This document shows positions 21,871 to 34,294 of a stretch of DNA of 64,000 bases, piece by piece. Source of the DNA: Cricetomys ansorgei (taxonomy: Eukaryota; Chordata; Mammalia; Rodentia; Nesomyidae); contig JAMJFZ010001258.1 of the NCBI GenBank assembly GCA_026225945.1, positions 8,222,001-8,286,000 of the forward strand, written 5' to 3'. Every line of letters starts with the position of its first letter. The first letter of the stretch is position 1. The translations under genes were made by a program, and so were the position numbers. The notes under the pieces were generated by a model, which saw only the letters and a list, made by a program, of their open reading frames with translations, searched no databases and was not told the origin of the DNA.

Positions 21871-24764
21871 CCAATTGGGGAAAAGCTACTGTGAGATATT
21901 AACCCCCCACCCACAAATGGCAGGACTGGTGTGGGAATGTTCTGTTCTTGTAGCTCAGAGCTCTGGTTTTCTGACCATAGTTTTGGAGTAACACAGTGGT
22001 TCACACCCAGGAAGAAATCCCTACACCACTATCAGCCATATGCCGACTCTGTGACAAGAACCTTTTGCCATCTAAGTGACTGAAAGTAAACATAGAAGAC
22101 CCCACTGGAAGTCTTTAGGGAGGCCCTAGGGACAGGGGAACAATTTGGGGCTCCCCAAACTCACCCAAGGCCAAGTTTAATTATTATTCCACAATGGGCT
22201 GTGGTTGGGCCTGAGACAGATCAATTGTGCCATTGTCCTGTGGACCTGGGGAATTTGAATAGAAATTTATCTTTTTCTGTAATGAAGAAGAATTTTATGG
22301 TTAGCTTAACATTTCAATTTCATTTTCTTGTGTGCCAACTATTCAAAATTAAACCCAATGTCTTTTATTAAGACTCTCTAACATATGATGTTTTCTTCAT
22401 GAAATTATTTTCATTCTAGCCATTTTCTCATTTTTTTAAATATAAAAATGTGGAAAATGATCTTTACACCAATTGATGCTATCTCCTATTCCCATATGGG
22501 TGATTTATAGGATTGTGTGTGGGGGCTTTTATATTGTTTACTTTGGTAGTTTTGTATGCATGTTATAGTAAAGTTCTTTTTTTCTTCCTTTTCTTTCTCC
22601 CCTTCTTCCCTTCCTCCCTGCTTTCTTAAGAAAAATAGTTACCATAATTTTCCAGGAGAAGGCTCACTACCAAGGAAGCCGGTTTGTTCCTTTGGAGGTT
22701 CCTAGATTTTGCCTACGGGCTTTAGTCATTCCCCACATCAGCAGCATTTCTTACGTTCAGTCTCTGCACACCCTTCTCTACGTGGGACACTCACAGCTCA
22801 TGCCCATAATCTCTCTAGGATTGTTATTAGAGCTTTGCTTCATTTTGTGGTGTATGTTCTTTTAGTATATCGTAGCTTGTGGCCCCAATGCAGTGGTTTG
22901 AAGCCTCCTCCGTTGGTTTACAGAAATGTCCGGATGTGATCTTTAAGAATTCTGGGCATAAAGTTTCATGTCATTTCTCTATTACATCACATGCTGGACA
23001 CAAAACGGGGAGGAGGAAGAGCAGCTGCTCTGAATAAGGCCAGAGACTGATGCTGAGAAGGAATCACATACAACACAGGCTGAAGCCCGGGTTTCCTCAG
23101 AGCGTGTACATAGACCGGGCAGCTAGCAACAGTCATTTACCAGAGCCTTCCGATCTAAATTGTAGAACCAGAACAAAGTGGTTCCGCAGGATATTCTCTG
23201 TTGGAAGCAGAGCGGCAGAACAGAATTTCTCTGGCCTTTAAGCACTCAGCTTGTACTCCATTATCTTATGATGAAACTGGAATTGTCAGTGTTGCGCAAA
23301 GCCCCGCCATCGGGGCTGATTCTTGAAGTAGGCTGATGCTCTGTACGGTTCACAGTCTTTGTTCCCGAACCATTCAGAGATACAGACCGTGGCAGATTCT
23401 GGGAGAGAAGCCTTGGGATCCGGGGAGGGTTTCTCCATCCGGGGTGCTCAGAGAACATTCACACCAGGTAGCGACTCCTCAGGATATCTTCCTTCATTGC
23501 CTCCTTCTGCTTCTCCATCCATCCCTGTCTTCTCATCTTTTTATTATGAACTGCAACTCACGAAGAGGAGGAAACAGGCCAGAGATGTGTCATTTTAAGG
23601 AATCTGGGAAGTGCAGCATGGTGTGGTGAGTCACTGTACTGTTGTCAGAAGCATCACAAAAGGGAGAGCCTTAATAGACCTATGGGCTGCTTCTGAGAAG
23701 GGAGGTGACTGGGCAGACTCAGCAACGTGGGTGGACTGCCCCCGAAAACAATATTGCTGTAAGAGTATAAAGTATGTCTTTTCAGGTTAGAGTACTCAAT
23801 ATTCCAAGTAAAATTCAGGGTCAAAAAAGGCTATTTAGCAGCCACATTATAGCTGTAGTGGGAAAAATTATTCCCCTCTGTCATTAGTTTCAGTACTTTT
23901 GTTCAGGATCTTAATTTGGACACAGGGCTTCCCCCTAAACTGCGTAAATGGGATTAATGACTTGATTCCAGCAGAGAACATAAAGTACTTAAGAAGCTGT
24001 TTCGGCCAGATGACACATTATTATTACCCGTAAGAGGTGGGGCTATTAGCATTTATATGGTCCTTTATTTGCACAGACTGTTTCGATGGGTTCTTCATAC
24101 ACATATTATAGTCCTAATGGTCATTCCATGCTCCTCCATTTGTCATGTGTGTATATACTTGTAACATTAAAATCGTGTAATGTTAAGAATAAGAAAATAT
24201 CCACAGAAACCTGCTATTGCCTGTCCTGTGTGTGGCATATGAAACATCAGTTTTTTCTGCTTAGGACTCAGTGGAAGTTTCCCCAGCCCTTAATGCTGTT
24301 AGGAGTTTATTTTATTTTTTTTCTTTTCTGGCTCATGAGGGCCATAAAGACTGTTTCTTTGTTGGGTCATAGGAGAGTCTAGGGGGTTGGGATGATGGTG
24401 TACTTTATTATCAGGTTTAAATTTTAAAATTCTTTTTAAAAACCTATTTTCGAAGCCTTGTAGCAAATTAAATCAGTTTCAGACTCCCCCTCTACCCAGT
24501 AGTCACCACATCTTTAATTAGCCACCACAGCCAAGTATATTTGGCAGGATTTGGAGAGTAGCCACTGCTTTGGTATGGAGGATATCTCCACGGTTCCTAC
24601 TGTAAAATCATTCATTCCTAGGATTTTGATTGCCTGCGGATCAGGTCAGTGCTTGATTTCAGCAGCAAGATTTAAAATAAACTTTATGAAGTCTTTAATT
24701 GGTAGCTAAGTACTTTAAACTCATGATCGCACTTACCCCTCAGAATGGTGCTATGGAATATATT
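21871..24764. other. Long unique stretch with a CpG-enriched patch
   Basis: No mobile element is recognised. A CT-rich run lies at about 22574-22622. Between about 22930 and 23640 CpGs are clearly more frequent than in the flanks (roughly 18 by eye), including CCCGGG, TGCGCA, CCCGCCATCGGGG and two TCCGGGG motifs. The patch ends near a GTGAGT splice-donor-like sequence at 23626. Several open frames (for example 23336-23629) overlap it without a recognisable product. It could be a distal regulatory element or a non-coding first exon, but there is no direct proof. Confidence 0.35.
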
Positions 24765-25197
24765 TGTCCTGGTTTGAACGAGAAGTGTCCTCCACAGGCT
24801 CACGTATTTGAATACTCTGTCCCCAGTTGGTGGCACTGTTTAGTCTTTATGAGGTAGCTGAAGGAAGAAAGTAAGTGCGGTGAGTGGTGGGCTTTAAGGG
24901 TTTATACCCTTACTCCATTTCCTATTCCCTCTCCCTTTCTCCTTCTCCTTCTCTCTGTCTCCCTCTCCCCTCCCCCTCCCCGTCCCTTTTCTCCATCCCT
25001 CTCTCCCTCTTCCTCTTCCCTTGCTTCCTGAATGTGGATGAAATGTAATCTCTCTGGTCCCTGCACTGGTTGCCATGCCTTCCCTCCCATTACGGATTCT
25101 TATTTCTCTGGAGCTGTTAGCTAAAATAAACCCTTTCTTCCTTAAATTGCTCTTGGCTGTGCTATTTTATCATAGCAATAGAGAAGCAATTAATGCA
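24765..25197 (+). mobile_element. Rodent MaLR-type solo LTR with expanded CT tract
   Basis: It starts TGTCCTGGTTTGAACGAGAA and shows all the expected blocks: GTGTCCTCCACAGGCTCACG, TATTTGAATACTCTGTCCCC, AGTTGGTGGCACTGTTTAG, GAGTGGTGGGCTTTAAGGG, a greatly enlarged CT-rich centre, TTGCTTCCTGAATGTGGATG, GGTTGCCATGCCTTCCCTCC, GCTAAAATAAACCCTTTCTT (AATAAA), then TTATCATAGCAATAGAGAAG and an end at TAATGCA. TG...CA termini fit an LTR. No matching 5-bp target duplication is obvious. Confidence 0.85.
24919..25021 (+). repeat. Polypyrimidine (CT)n-like tract
   Basis: About 100 bases are almost pure C/T, in CTCCCTT, TTCTCC and CCCTCCCC blocks, apart from a few G and A. It sits where sister LTRs have only a short CTCTCT segment, so it is a local expansion. 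The arginine/glutamate/glycine-rich antisense frames 24894-25090 are its translation. Confidence 0.9.
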
Positions 25198-25433
25198 TAG
25201 ATGTTATTCTTATTCAGATTATATTATTAAAAAGAGATCTGAGAGTGATTTGCTCAGCCAAAAGAACCTTTACTCAGACCTTTCAAACTCAGCTGCCTAT
25301 TTCCACCTGTAGCATACTCTGCCTGGAACCTATGGAATCTCAGTTGGGGAACAACATGGTCTGGTATTTGCAAATAGTTGCTTGTTGCTTATAATTTAGT
25401 TTAATATATAGAGTTTTATAAGTTGATAAGCCC

Positions 25434-25791
25434 TGGTTATGTTTCGAATGTGAAATGTCCCACATAATCTCATGATTTCGAATATGTGTTCCCCAACTAG
25501 TGGTGTTGTTTCTGAAGTTTTAGAACCTTTAGGATGTGGAGCCTTTCTCAGGGAAGTGAATCTCTGGGGATTGGGCCTTAATATTTTAGATTCAGGCTCC
25601 ACTTCCTGTCTAATCTTGGTTTCCCTACTGTGCATGTGATGTGACCGGCAGCCAGTTCTCATGCCTTCCTGCTGCCATGACTTTTGTGCCATAATAGACT
25701 CTATCCTTTCAAAGAAAGAGTAGCCTCATTCTTTCTCTAAGTTGCTTCTTCTCAACAATGGTCCCAGTAACAAGAAGAGTAGCTGATATAC
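25434..25791 (+). mobile_element. Rodent MaLR-type solo LTR
   Basis: It begins TGGTTATGTTTCGAATGTGA, followed by AATGTCCCACATAATC, TGTGTTCCCCAACTAGTGGT, TTAGAACCTTTAGGATGTGG, AGCCTTTCTCAGGGAAGTGA, GGGGATTGGGCCTTAATATT, CAGGCTCCACTTCCTGTC, GTGATGTGACCGGCAGCCAG, CATGCCTTCCTGCTGCCATG and a diverged terminal part ending near AGTAGCTGATATA. It lies only 236 bp downstream of another LTR of similar type, in the same orientation. They are not close enough in sequence to be a 5'/3' pair. Confidence 0.8.
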
Positions 25792-25879
25792 CAGTCTTAA
25801 TGCTTTTAGTCCTATTTTAGACTGTTAGAAATAATTAACATATGGAAAGATTATTTTGTGCTGTATGCTGAGGATAAGC

Positions 25880-26030
25880 TGTCTTTTTGGCATTAACTTA
25901 CTTAATACCCTTGTGGCAGTATTCCTACTTTGCAGATGATGAAATAAGACTCAAAATTCATTAATTAACTTGCCAAAGCTAGTGAAACTGTTAAGTGCCC
26001 AGGATAGAATATAAACCCTTTGTGTTTGAA
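25880..26030 (-). mobile_element. MIR SINE (ancient, antisense)
   Basis: The plus strand shows the antisense MIR core: ACTTACTTAATACCCTTGTG, CAGTATTCCTACTTTGCAG, ATGATGAAATAAGACTCAAA, TTAATTAACTTGCCAAAGCT, AGTGAAACTGTTAAGTGCCC, AGGATAGAATATAAACCC. These correspond to the TTTACAGATGAGGAAACTGA, GTTAAGTGACTTGCCCAAGG and GGGATTCGAACCC blocks. Confidence 0.65.
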
Positions 26031-28281
26031 TACACATGACTATGAGTTTCTGCCCTTGCATTGTACTCATCAGAAACAAAGAACCTAGGACTTCCTGTGG
26101 ATAATGAGCTTCTATTTTTCTACTTGTGGTATAATCTAAGACGGTCTCTCTACCTGAGCCACACCAGGGTAGCTATCTCTCAAGTTTGAGACACGAAGAC
26201 AGTCGGGATCATAAGGACAGCTCTCGGATACTGTTATCTGCTCAGTCAGATCAAAGACAGGCTATAATTTTGCTCTGTTTTCCCACTCTACTTCACATTG
26301 ACTTCCAAGAAAAAGAAAAACAGTTAATGTTTTTCTTCTGCACTCTAGATTTCTACATTTCAGCTGACAATCACAGATAACATCATAGGACTAACATAAA
26401 TCCTGAAGCCATCTGGCCTCACTAGAAGAGGCAAACACTGTTATACGGCCCACTGGTATTGTGTAGACATCATGTTGCTTGAAAATATTTGATAAAGATA
26501 ACAAGTATAATTGGCTTGGCTGACATTTCTGCATTTCTGCGGTCCATCCTCTGCCCCCGCCACCCCTGGCCAAAGCAGCACTAGACAGTGAGAAAAGGTG
26601 ATTTTTGTTTTTTTTTTTTCCTGTTGCCAATTACAAAGCCTATTACATTAAAATTTCTTTGTGATAAAAGACCTCATAACCAGGCTCTTATGATTTGTGG
26701 TGGATGTATTCAATAAACCTTTTCTGTGTTTCTATCTGCCTACCTCCGTTTCAAGTCATATTATATGGTTTTCTGCTGCCTGGGTAGATGCCATGGGAGA
26801 AAAAGGATGACTCATCCAGAATGCCTGATGTTTCTGTCTTCTAGTCCGAGGTTTCATTGTATAAGAAATACAGCTGTATGTACACATACACCGGTATGTG
26901 CACTCCTAAAATTTCCCTCTTTGACATCTAAGTATGAGAAAGACATGGCAGCAGTGGGAAGAGACCAGCGGTCTCAGAGTTCTTCAACATATTACGTTAA
27001 AGCAACGTCCTCTGTATATACACAGTTTGCTGAAGCTTAGAGAAAAGGGATTTGAAATAAAGGGTTGAGGTAATAATAAATAATAAAATAAAAAGGGCTC
27101 AAGTTTGGCTGTTTATTCTTTTACTTCAATTTCTTTTATTTTAATATTGGTTTTTTTTATAGTTGTAGAATGAATATGAAACACCCACCCCATCTTTGCA
27201 TTGGAATTCAAGATAATCTTAGGTGCATGTCAAATAACTGAGGGCATTTCTGTCTTTCTGTGTGCTTGGTATTTCCATGTATATACTTTTGTTGTATTAA
27301 GTGTTCTGGGGAGACATGAGAATAATGTCTGTTCATTCCAGATGGAGCGTCAACAACAGAGAACAGAGCAAAGACACTGTTCTACTCAATTCTACCTCAG
27401 TGAACCAATGAGTTTAACTCCTCTTACTTATATGAGCATGGGTGAGAGTATGTGCAAATTGTGGGCAGATCCACTGCTTTAAAAAGTCTATCCCCTATCT
27501 CTGCAATGATTAATCACTCACATTTCCTCTGGAATGGGGCCTCGTTGTATGTGTGCGCCTCAGGGGAATCCCCTTTCCTCTGTGAGGGAATTTTAGAGAG
27601 TTCAATTTTTCAAGGATGTTATATGGGTTATCAGAGCTGTTCTAATTTCAGGTCATGCCCAGAGGGCAGTGTTCCACAACAATTGGCAGGGTTAGTCAAA
27701 GAGCCAAAATGCTTTGGCATAAGTTCCTATAATCCATTAAACCCACAGTGCTAGATCAATATAACAACACAAAGCACATGCAAGTTTAGAACATGGGCAA
27801 TAGATTCAGACAAACCTGATTTCCAGCTCCTTTGCCATGGGGCCATGGTGAATTCTCCACGAATAACCTCTGCACTCTCATGTCAACATCATTCTCTCCT
27901 TTCTAGTGAGATTGACTGCTTCCAGAGAAGGGATTTTCATCTGCAGTGTATGGTGGCAGCTACTTACATAATTAGAGAAACAATTTCTCTAATTATTATT
28001 TCAAAAATAATTTGAAATGTACCACTTGCTTTTCTTTTTCAAGGATTTATTTAAAACATATGTTCTTTTTCTTCAGTTGTCATTAATTTGGTTCCATCAT
28101 AACATTTTTTAGTACCTATGTATGTGCACAGGGTTAGGATCAATTTGATCCACATTTTTGTGCCAGCTCTGCTATTAGCGAGTCACAGCCTCAGTTTACT
28201 TCGCTTTGTCTGGAAAGTGGAAACAGTGTATCTGCTTTCAGCCATCTCCAAAGCTATCGGAGAATACAAAGAGACAGTTGT
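26031..28281. other. Long unique stretch
   Basis: No mobile element or exon is recognised. A pair of perfect short hairpins lies at 27969-28018 (listed separately). Overlapping open frames at 26726-27040 and 27201-27754 have no family signature. Confidence 0.35.
27969..28018. other. Two adjacent perfect hairpins
   Basis: The first is TAATTAGAGAAA, loop CAA, TTTCTCTAATTA: a 12-bp perfect stem with a 3-base loop at 27969-27995. The second is ATTTCAAA, loop AATAA, TTTGAAAT at 27998-28018. They are AT-rich inverted repeats in otherwise unique DNA. No transposon terminal repeat or microRNA-length arm is evident. Confidence 0.9.
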
Positions 28282-28405
28282 GGGGCCGGTGAGAAGGCTT
28301 AGCCAGTAAAGGTGCTTGCCACCAAGCTTTACAACCTGAATCCGTTCCCTAGGATCTATATATAGAAGGAGAGAACAGACTCCCAAAAATTGTCTTCTGA
28401 TTTTG
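28282..28405 (+). mobile_element. B2/B3-related SINE, 5' part
   Basis: It begins GGGGCCGGTGAGAAGGCTTA and continues GCCAGTAAAGGTGCTTGCCA, CCAAGCTTTACAACCTGAAT, CCGTTCCCTAGGATC, then GAAGGAGAGAACAGACTCCC and AAAATTGTCTTCTGA. This is the tRNA-derived head of the B2 superfamily (A box in the first 20 bases), of the variant that uses CACCAAGC and AGAGAA. The 3' tail is missing or decayed. The antisense copy at 55831-56000 is of the same variant. Confidence 0.8.
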
Positions 28406-31400
28406 CTATTTTATCTGATGGCAATCACATACTTTTTTATAGCGAAGTCATAATGAATTTGCCATTTTTAACATAGAGATCATTAAAGTATGTAATGTTT
28501 TAAACATTTTAATTTACTTTCTTTAATTTAATTTACTTTATCACACATATATACAATGTGCCTTGATCATTGTCACCAAGACCTTCCCCTAGTGCTCCCT
28601 ACCTAATAGCCTGCTCATATCTATATCCTCTGTATTTTTTAAATAATAATTGAGTCCAATTAGCACAAATAATTATTGTCTTTATGTTTACATATATAAA
28701 CAAGAGGTCATAGAGGTCATGGCCCAAGTCAGACACTTTTCTTCCTTTTCCACTCAGTGTCGCCCAGCTTATGGAGTACATTTCAGTAGTGTTTATGCTC
28801 TGACATAAAGATGAAAGCTGGAGTAGCGAATCAGAGACATTCCAGTGGCCTACAAACACCATTGGCTCATTTCAGCTATTGTTAAAACAGTTAATTGGAT
28901 GCTCCTAGCCACCAGCTGAATACATTGGTTTCTACAAGCAATGGATCTTATTTCCTTCAGAGGATGCCCTGACATTCCTCTGTAGAAGCAGCTGGAGAGG
29001 ATGGGAAGAAGATTCTGGGTGCAACTTCAAAAGATCAATTTGGTTTCAATTTTCTGCTATTGCTAGATAGACATGGAAGAAATGCCATTACATTACTAAA
29101 GGAAAATACATTTGAACACACATCATTCTTAAATTGGGGGAGCAAAGGCAATAAGAAAAATAATAAAGTTTACACTGTGGTTGAACTCAATCAGCAAGAC
29201 TGGACTTACTTCTTCCCCAAATTCTTTATACTTTCTTTACTAGTTTAGGGAATTAATGCAAAAGAAAATATTTATGTTTTTTCCTTGTTTTCCTATTCTA
29301 TGTAATCCTGTCTAAGGGTAATTATACTTCTCAGAGTACAGGGCTGGGTGTCAATATAAAGTGAAGTTACAGCTATTAAGGCTTAATTGTGTTAGATTTT
29401 GTGAAATTTAGATTATTTATCTGGTCAATTTTTTTTGGGGGGGGCAAGTCAGGAAACATTTTTGAGCTTTTCTTGTTTTTCACTTCTGAAAATTCTAAGA
29501 CGCTATATAAAGATTACCCAAGACATATTCTGCTAACCTATATCATATTGCATAAATGTGAAAGAATCACATTGAATCAAAACTATGTAAACATGAGAAC
29601 AGAAATTGCCTCCTTAATAAAAGTCTATTTTTAATCCTTCTGGGCCATTGTTTTTTTACATCTTCATGATGAACAAACTAATATCTTTGGGATGAATTCA
29701 TCAAATGAAATGCTCTCTCTGAAAAATCCCAAGAACAATCAATTAATCAGATTCTATTTATTATGTCTTTTAAATATGCTTTATATTCTTAACTTTCAAC
29801 CGGTCCAAATGAGTCTATTTTGCTCATGAAAACTGTAGGCCCACTTCTCATCTCTTTGGCACCTTAGCCAACTAGTCTCAGATTTGCAGATCTGAGCTGA
29901 ACTACCAATTTCTATTTTCTTATGCTAAGAATGTGTCCTTCTGGAAATCTAATATTTTGCTTTGAATTTCCTTCAACTAGAGAAAAATATAAGTTATGCA
30001 ATTATGTCCGCACCATTATTGATATGAGGTGGGGCACAAAACACTGTCCCTGACTTTGTAAACACTTGAGATGTTTCTTTAGGATAGTATTCAGTGACTT
30101 GGTGTTCTTCCCCCCCCCCCATTACTCAGTACACAACGTTGGAATAATAAGCTTTGTGGGAGTTATGGTAAATCCAACTCTACTCAGAAAAGATTAGCCA
30201 GACTGTGCATCAAGAGACTGAAGAAAAATAGTCTTTCAGTTATGTGTGTTGTGAGCCATAATTGCCATATAGTTAAGAAGCTTAAAATCTGCAAGAATAG
30301 ATGGCATATTTATATAAAATGATTACTAAATAAAAGTGGGAGCTGGCCAAGTGGTCAGGAGAGGCAGGAAATAGATCACTAAATATGCAATAACTGCAGA
30401 TGCCTTCTTAGAGAAAGAGCCATGCTATGGGACCATTAGGGAGTAACAGTGCGTGTAGTAGGAGCATTGTATGCAACTCACAGGTTTGATATTTGAAGAC
30501 AGGAGCTGCGGGACTGTTGATGTCTATGGCTGCCTGTTTATAGACTACTATCTTTTCTATTTTGCTTTCTAAGGAGCCACATTCAATTACGTGCTATCGA
30601 TTGGAACTTTGTCTGCATGTAATTTTGTGAGGCAGTTCTTGCATCAGAGTGTCAGAAGAAGATGCACTTCTTTTCTTAGGAAGGCTTTCTCTCCTTATAC
30701 TCCCTGATAGCTGCTTCATACATATATGGTTTGAGAATAATTATTACTTTTTCCTATGACCTTGCTCCTAACTTACCACATTTAGCTGGTCTAAGGGTGG
30801 GTACCACTACTATCTGAACCAGGCTAGATCTTTAAGTGCTTGCCAAAGAACTTGGAACTGAACTTGGAAGCACATTCAGCCTGGATACGATCCAGTAACA
30901 TTATGTGTTAGCAAGTAGCCGACAGAGAAGTAAGAAGAGGCAGGAGTGGAGGACATCTTCTAGATACAAGGCTTCTGTGGGTCAGTCATCTTCCCATCTT
31001 TGATTCATGAGACAGTCCTGCATCTTTCAACAGTTTTCCTTTTCTGCTTTAGGCATTTAAAGAATTTATTTTCATTGCCTTGATCAGTCTTCCTCACCCT
31101 TTTACCAGTTTTCAGGGCATTGAAGAGGACTGTGAGATCCAGAGCTTCACAGCCCATACACTGCCTTCCTATAAATTAGGAACTAACTCAGGCCAATAAG
31201 TTCAGCGACTGTTAAAGTGTGTGGGGCTAAAGTTCAGCCCTTAGTTCCCTGTGCTACTGGCTCTTTCATAGAAAATCTGAGCAGTCTCATGTGGATCTCT
31301 ACAGAGCTCTGCATTCTCAGATTTTGTTCAGATCCATCTTGGTTTAGCATTCTACTTCAACTTCCCAACTCTGTATTATGGCTTTGGAATCATCTAAGGT

Positions 31401-32459
31401 ACCCAGGGTGGGGCATCAAGAGAACTCATCCTATAATCAAGTCTTCTGATCCTCAAGAGGTTGATTCTTGTCACTTCTGTTTGTGGTGGCCTCTGTAATA
31501 ACCCACACACATAAGAACTCTTGTGGGGCAAAAGGGTATACAGTTGGTGTGAAAATATAATATATAGGGATAACATTTTATGTAGCATGAATCTCAAGTG
31601 GCTTATTTGCCTTCTGCCTTGTGATTTGAAATACTGGAGCGAAAAAGAAAAGTTGGTAACTCAATGGTAAATACTTTATACAGCAGTGCTGAATTTAGAT
31701 ATTGAGTAATGTTCCCAGGGATACTACAGATTGGTACCCACTCTTTATATTTTATAAGCAAATTAATTCACAATGCAATAGAATAAAACATGGATGGTTA
31801 TTCTTCAGCAGATGGAATCATGCTTCAAGCTTGTACGTGGACTACAGTTCATCCAGATTATACTTGTCATTGCACAAGGTCAAGAAGGCTGTTAGCAGGT
31901 ACCAGATACAGCAGCAAGATTCAATCAGGAACCCAATAATAGGTCAAAAAGAGGAAAATAATGGAGGACTGCCTCATTTTCACAGACTCAGACTTCCTGT
32001 TAGGATGTCAATTCTTAAATTTTTCTGATGATTCAGTATGATCCTTCTAGAAATCCCAGAATTTTTTTGATGAGGCTTTTATAAAAATTATATGAAAGCA
32101 CAGGAGAGTTTAAATAGTTAAATAATTTGGAAAAATAAGAGAATTGAAGGAATTAAGAAATTTGATTTCTAGCCTTGTAGTGAAGCTAAATGCAGCAATG
32201 GAGAGTTTGTTGTTAGTTAGATGTAAACAAGCATATCAATGGAATTGAGAGAGCCTTGAAGTAGAATCATGCATATGGCTATTTTTGTTTCTACAAAGTT
32301 GTTCAGGTAGTACTTTCGATAGATTGTACTCAAACAAGTTGATTGTAAATGCACATGAAAATGTGTGCAAATCAATTCTTTCCCAAGAAAATATACAAAA
32401 CTCAACTTAAAAAGAAGCACAGAGCTAAATTAGACTAATTTGTAAAATTTCTATACAAA
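28406..32459. other. Long unique stretch
   Basis: About 4 kb with no recognised mobile element, exon or RNA gene. It is AT-rich and poor in CpG. A G-run (29437-29444) and an 11-base C-run (30110-30120) are the only simple features. This is the longest repeat-free interval of the left half. Confidence 0.35.
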
Positions 32460-33300
32460 TAACTCAGGACAAAATCTTGGTACTTTTTTGGTATAGATCT
32501 ATTTTGGCAAAGATCTCCCAAAAAAGGAAAATGCAAGTAATAAGAAGAATAGACTGAACAGAACCAAAAGTAAATACTTTTGCTCCTTAGCTGAAACTGT
32601 TAGAAAGTGAGAAGCAAAGTAAAATGTCATTAACCAGAGATCTACTTTGAACATATAGAGAACTCTTCAATTGTATGAAACCAAATAACTGAATAAAATC
32701 GTGAAAAGACCTGAAAAGACATTTTACTAAAGAGATGATTAAAGATAGCAAATAAAATGCTCATTACTATTTGTCATCAAAGGAATGCAAATTCAAGGCA
32801 CAATGGAGTACTATTAATATACATACATACTAGAGTAGCCAGAATTTTGAAAGCTGGCTATCTCAGGGCACAGAGAGGATGTGGAGTAAGTGGAGTTGCC
32901 ATGCAAAGTTGGAAGCAGTGTGAGATACAGCTATTTCAGAAAACATTTTGGGTGTCCTAAGTAAACATCACGTAGACTTACCATAGGTGCTTTACAATAG
33001 ACTCCCACATTTCTCCACAGAAGTGGAAACATACAGCTAGGCATATACCTGTATACACATGCTTGGAGCAGCTTCATTCGTTATGACTGAATATTATGAA
33101 AGCCTTCCTACGACTGGCAAATGGATGAACAAATTTTTGCATTTTATATAGTGGAACACTATACACAACATGGGTTAAGCTCAAAAGAATGTTAACGCTA
33201 AGAAGCTAAAGACTGCAGATTATTTTTAAGTGAGACTAAAAGAAAATAGGTCTCTAACTGGGATTGGTGTGTGGGAAAGTTACTCAGTGCAGGGGAAGAC
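32460..33300 (+). mobile_element. Old LINE-1 (L1M-type) ORF2 3' fragment
   Basis: Without a usable frame, it still follows L1 ORF2 order: AGGACAAAATCTTGGTAC, GAGATCTACTTTGAACATAT, AGAGAACTCTTCAATT, GAAAAGACATTTTACTAAAG, TTTGTCATCAAAGGAATGCA, AATTCAAGGCACAATGGAGT, GCACAGAGAGGATGTGGAGT, CATACAGCTAGGCATATACC, GGAGCAGCTTCATTCGTTAT and ACTGGCAAATGGATGAAC. Heavy divergence and many indels point to a pre-rodent L1M subfamily. The frame at 32757-32960 is inside it and is a remnant at best. Confidence 0.75.
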
Positions 33301-34294
33301 ATTTGGGAAATAAAGGACATTTTTATGTGATCATTACAATAGAGGTTATATGGCTGTGTACATTTCCCCCAAATTCATCAAAATGTACATTCAGAATGAG
33401 TAATTTTATTGGACATAAAGTGTATGTCCAAAAGCCGATTAATAAAAACACCCCTTCTACTTGCAAAGACAAAGTAATATGCAGTAAAAATAAAAGAGCC
33501 GGATAGAAAACTGTTTTACTGCCAGATAAAATGTCAGTCACTTTCCAAGACTGTGTTCATTTCAGAAGTGCAAGAGGCAGGTGGATATTAGAAAGGAGTA
33601 TGTTGCAGATATTGAAGCTCTCTTGGACATCTCACACACTCGTCTTATTCTGACTTTGAGTAGGTATTTGCCCACAAGGAAGGTACGTTTTCTTTCAACA
33701 AAGTCTGATTTTTAATCATGACGCTGTTACATAGACAAAACCAAATATTATGGAGAATTCTGAGAGAAGGCTGTCCACGCAAGGTTGAATGTGAAGGAGG
33801 GCCTGAGTGCGGAAGTGACTCATAACCAGTGTGTAAAAAGTGAAGTCACTGTCGTCAGCGGCAGCGTGGCCTCAACCAAGACATACGGCCTGAGACCACG
33901 CTGTTGCCATGTCTCACACAAGCTTATGACCCAGATGCTTCAGGCATGGTGTGTGTTTACATGATGGTCTTATGAGATAGATGTTAAAATCATATTTATG
34001 TAGAGAAAGTTAAAGGGGTTGAAAAGCTGGCTATCTCCAGTCGTTATTTTATTTAAAAAAAAAAATCTAACTCAGTTGTTTTATCTAAGACTAAGAAATA
34101 AAGAACGGCGATGGAAGAAGTGTATGTCCGTGCTCAACTTCTTCCTTCCAGTCTTCTTATCTCTTGTCTTGTATTTGTCTTGCCTCTTCTTTCTTTTACT
34201 TTGTTCTACCATATAGAAATATATCTATCTCCCTGCTCTCTTGAAATACAGTGGTCATAACCAAATAAAAAATTCTTTTGGGCCCATCAACACT
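33301..34294. other. Unassigned DNA
   Basis: No repeat or exon is recognised. A small CpG cluster occurs at about 33840-33905 (GTCGTCAGCGGCAGCGTGG and following). Confidence 0.35.

Noticed and set aside
23336..23629. Overlapping plus frames of 97 and 79 codons in the CpG-enriched patch
   Set aside because: Two frames are open over the same bases and neither has a known domain. The chance of open frames rises with CpG-rich sequence. It is kept only as a regulatory or non-coding exon candidate.
24894..25090. Arg/Glu/Gly-rich antisense frames resembling a nuclear low-complexity protein
   Set aside because: They are translations of a polypyrimidine expansion in an LTR.
24765..25791. The two adjacent LTRs as one provirus
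   Set aside because: Only 236 bp separate them, there is no primer binding site after the first and no purine tract before the second. The sequences differ too much for a pair.
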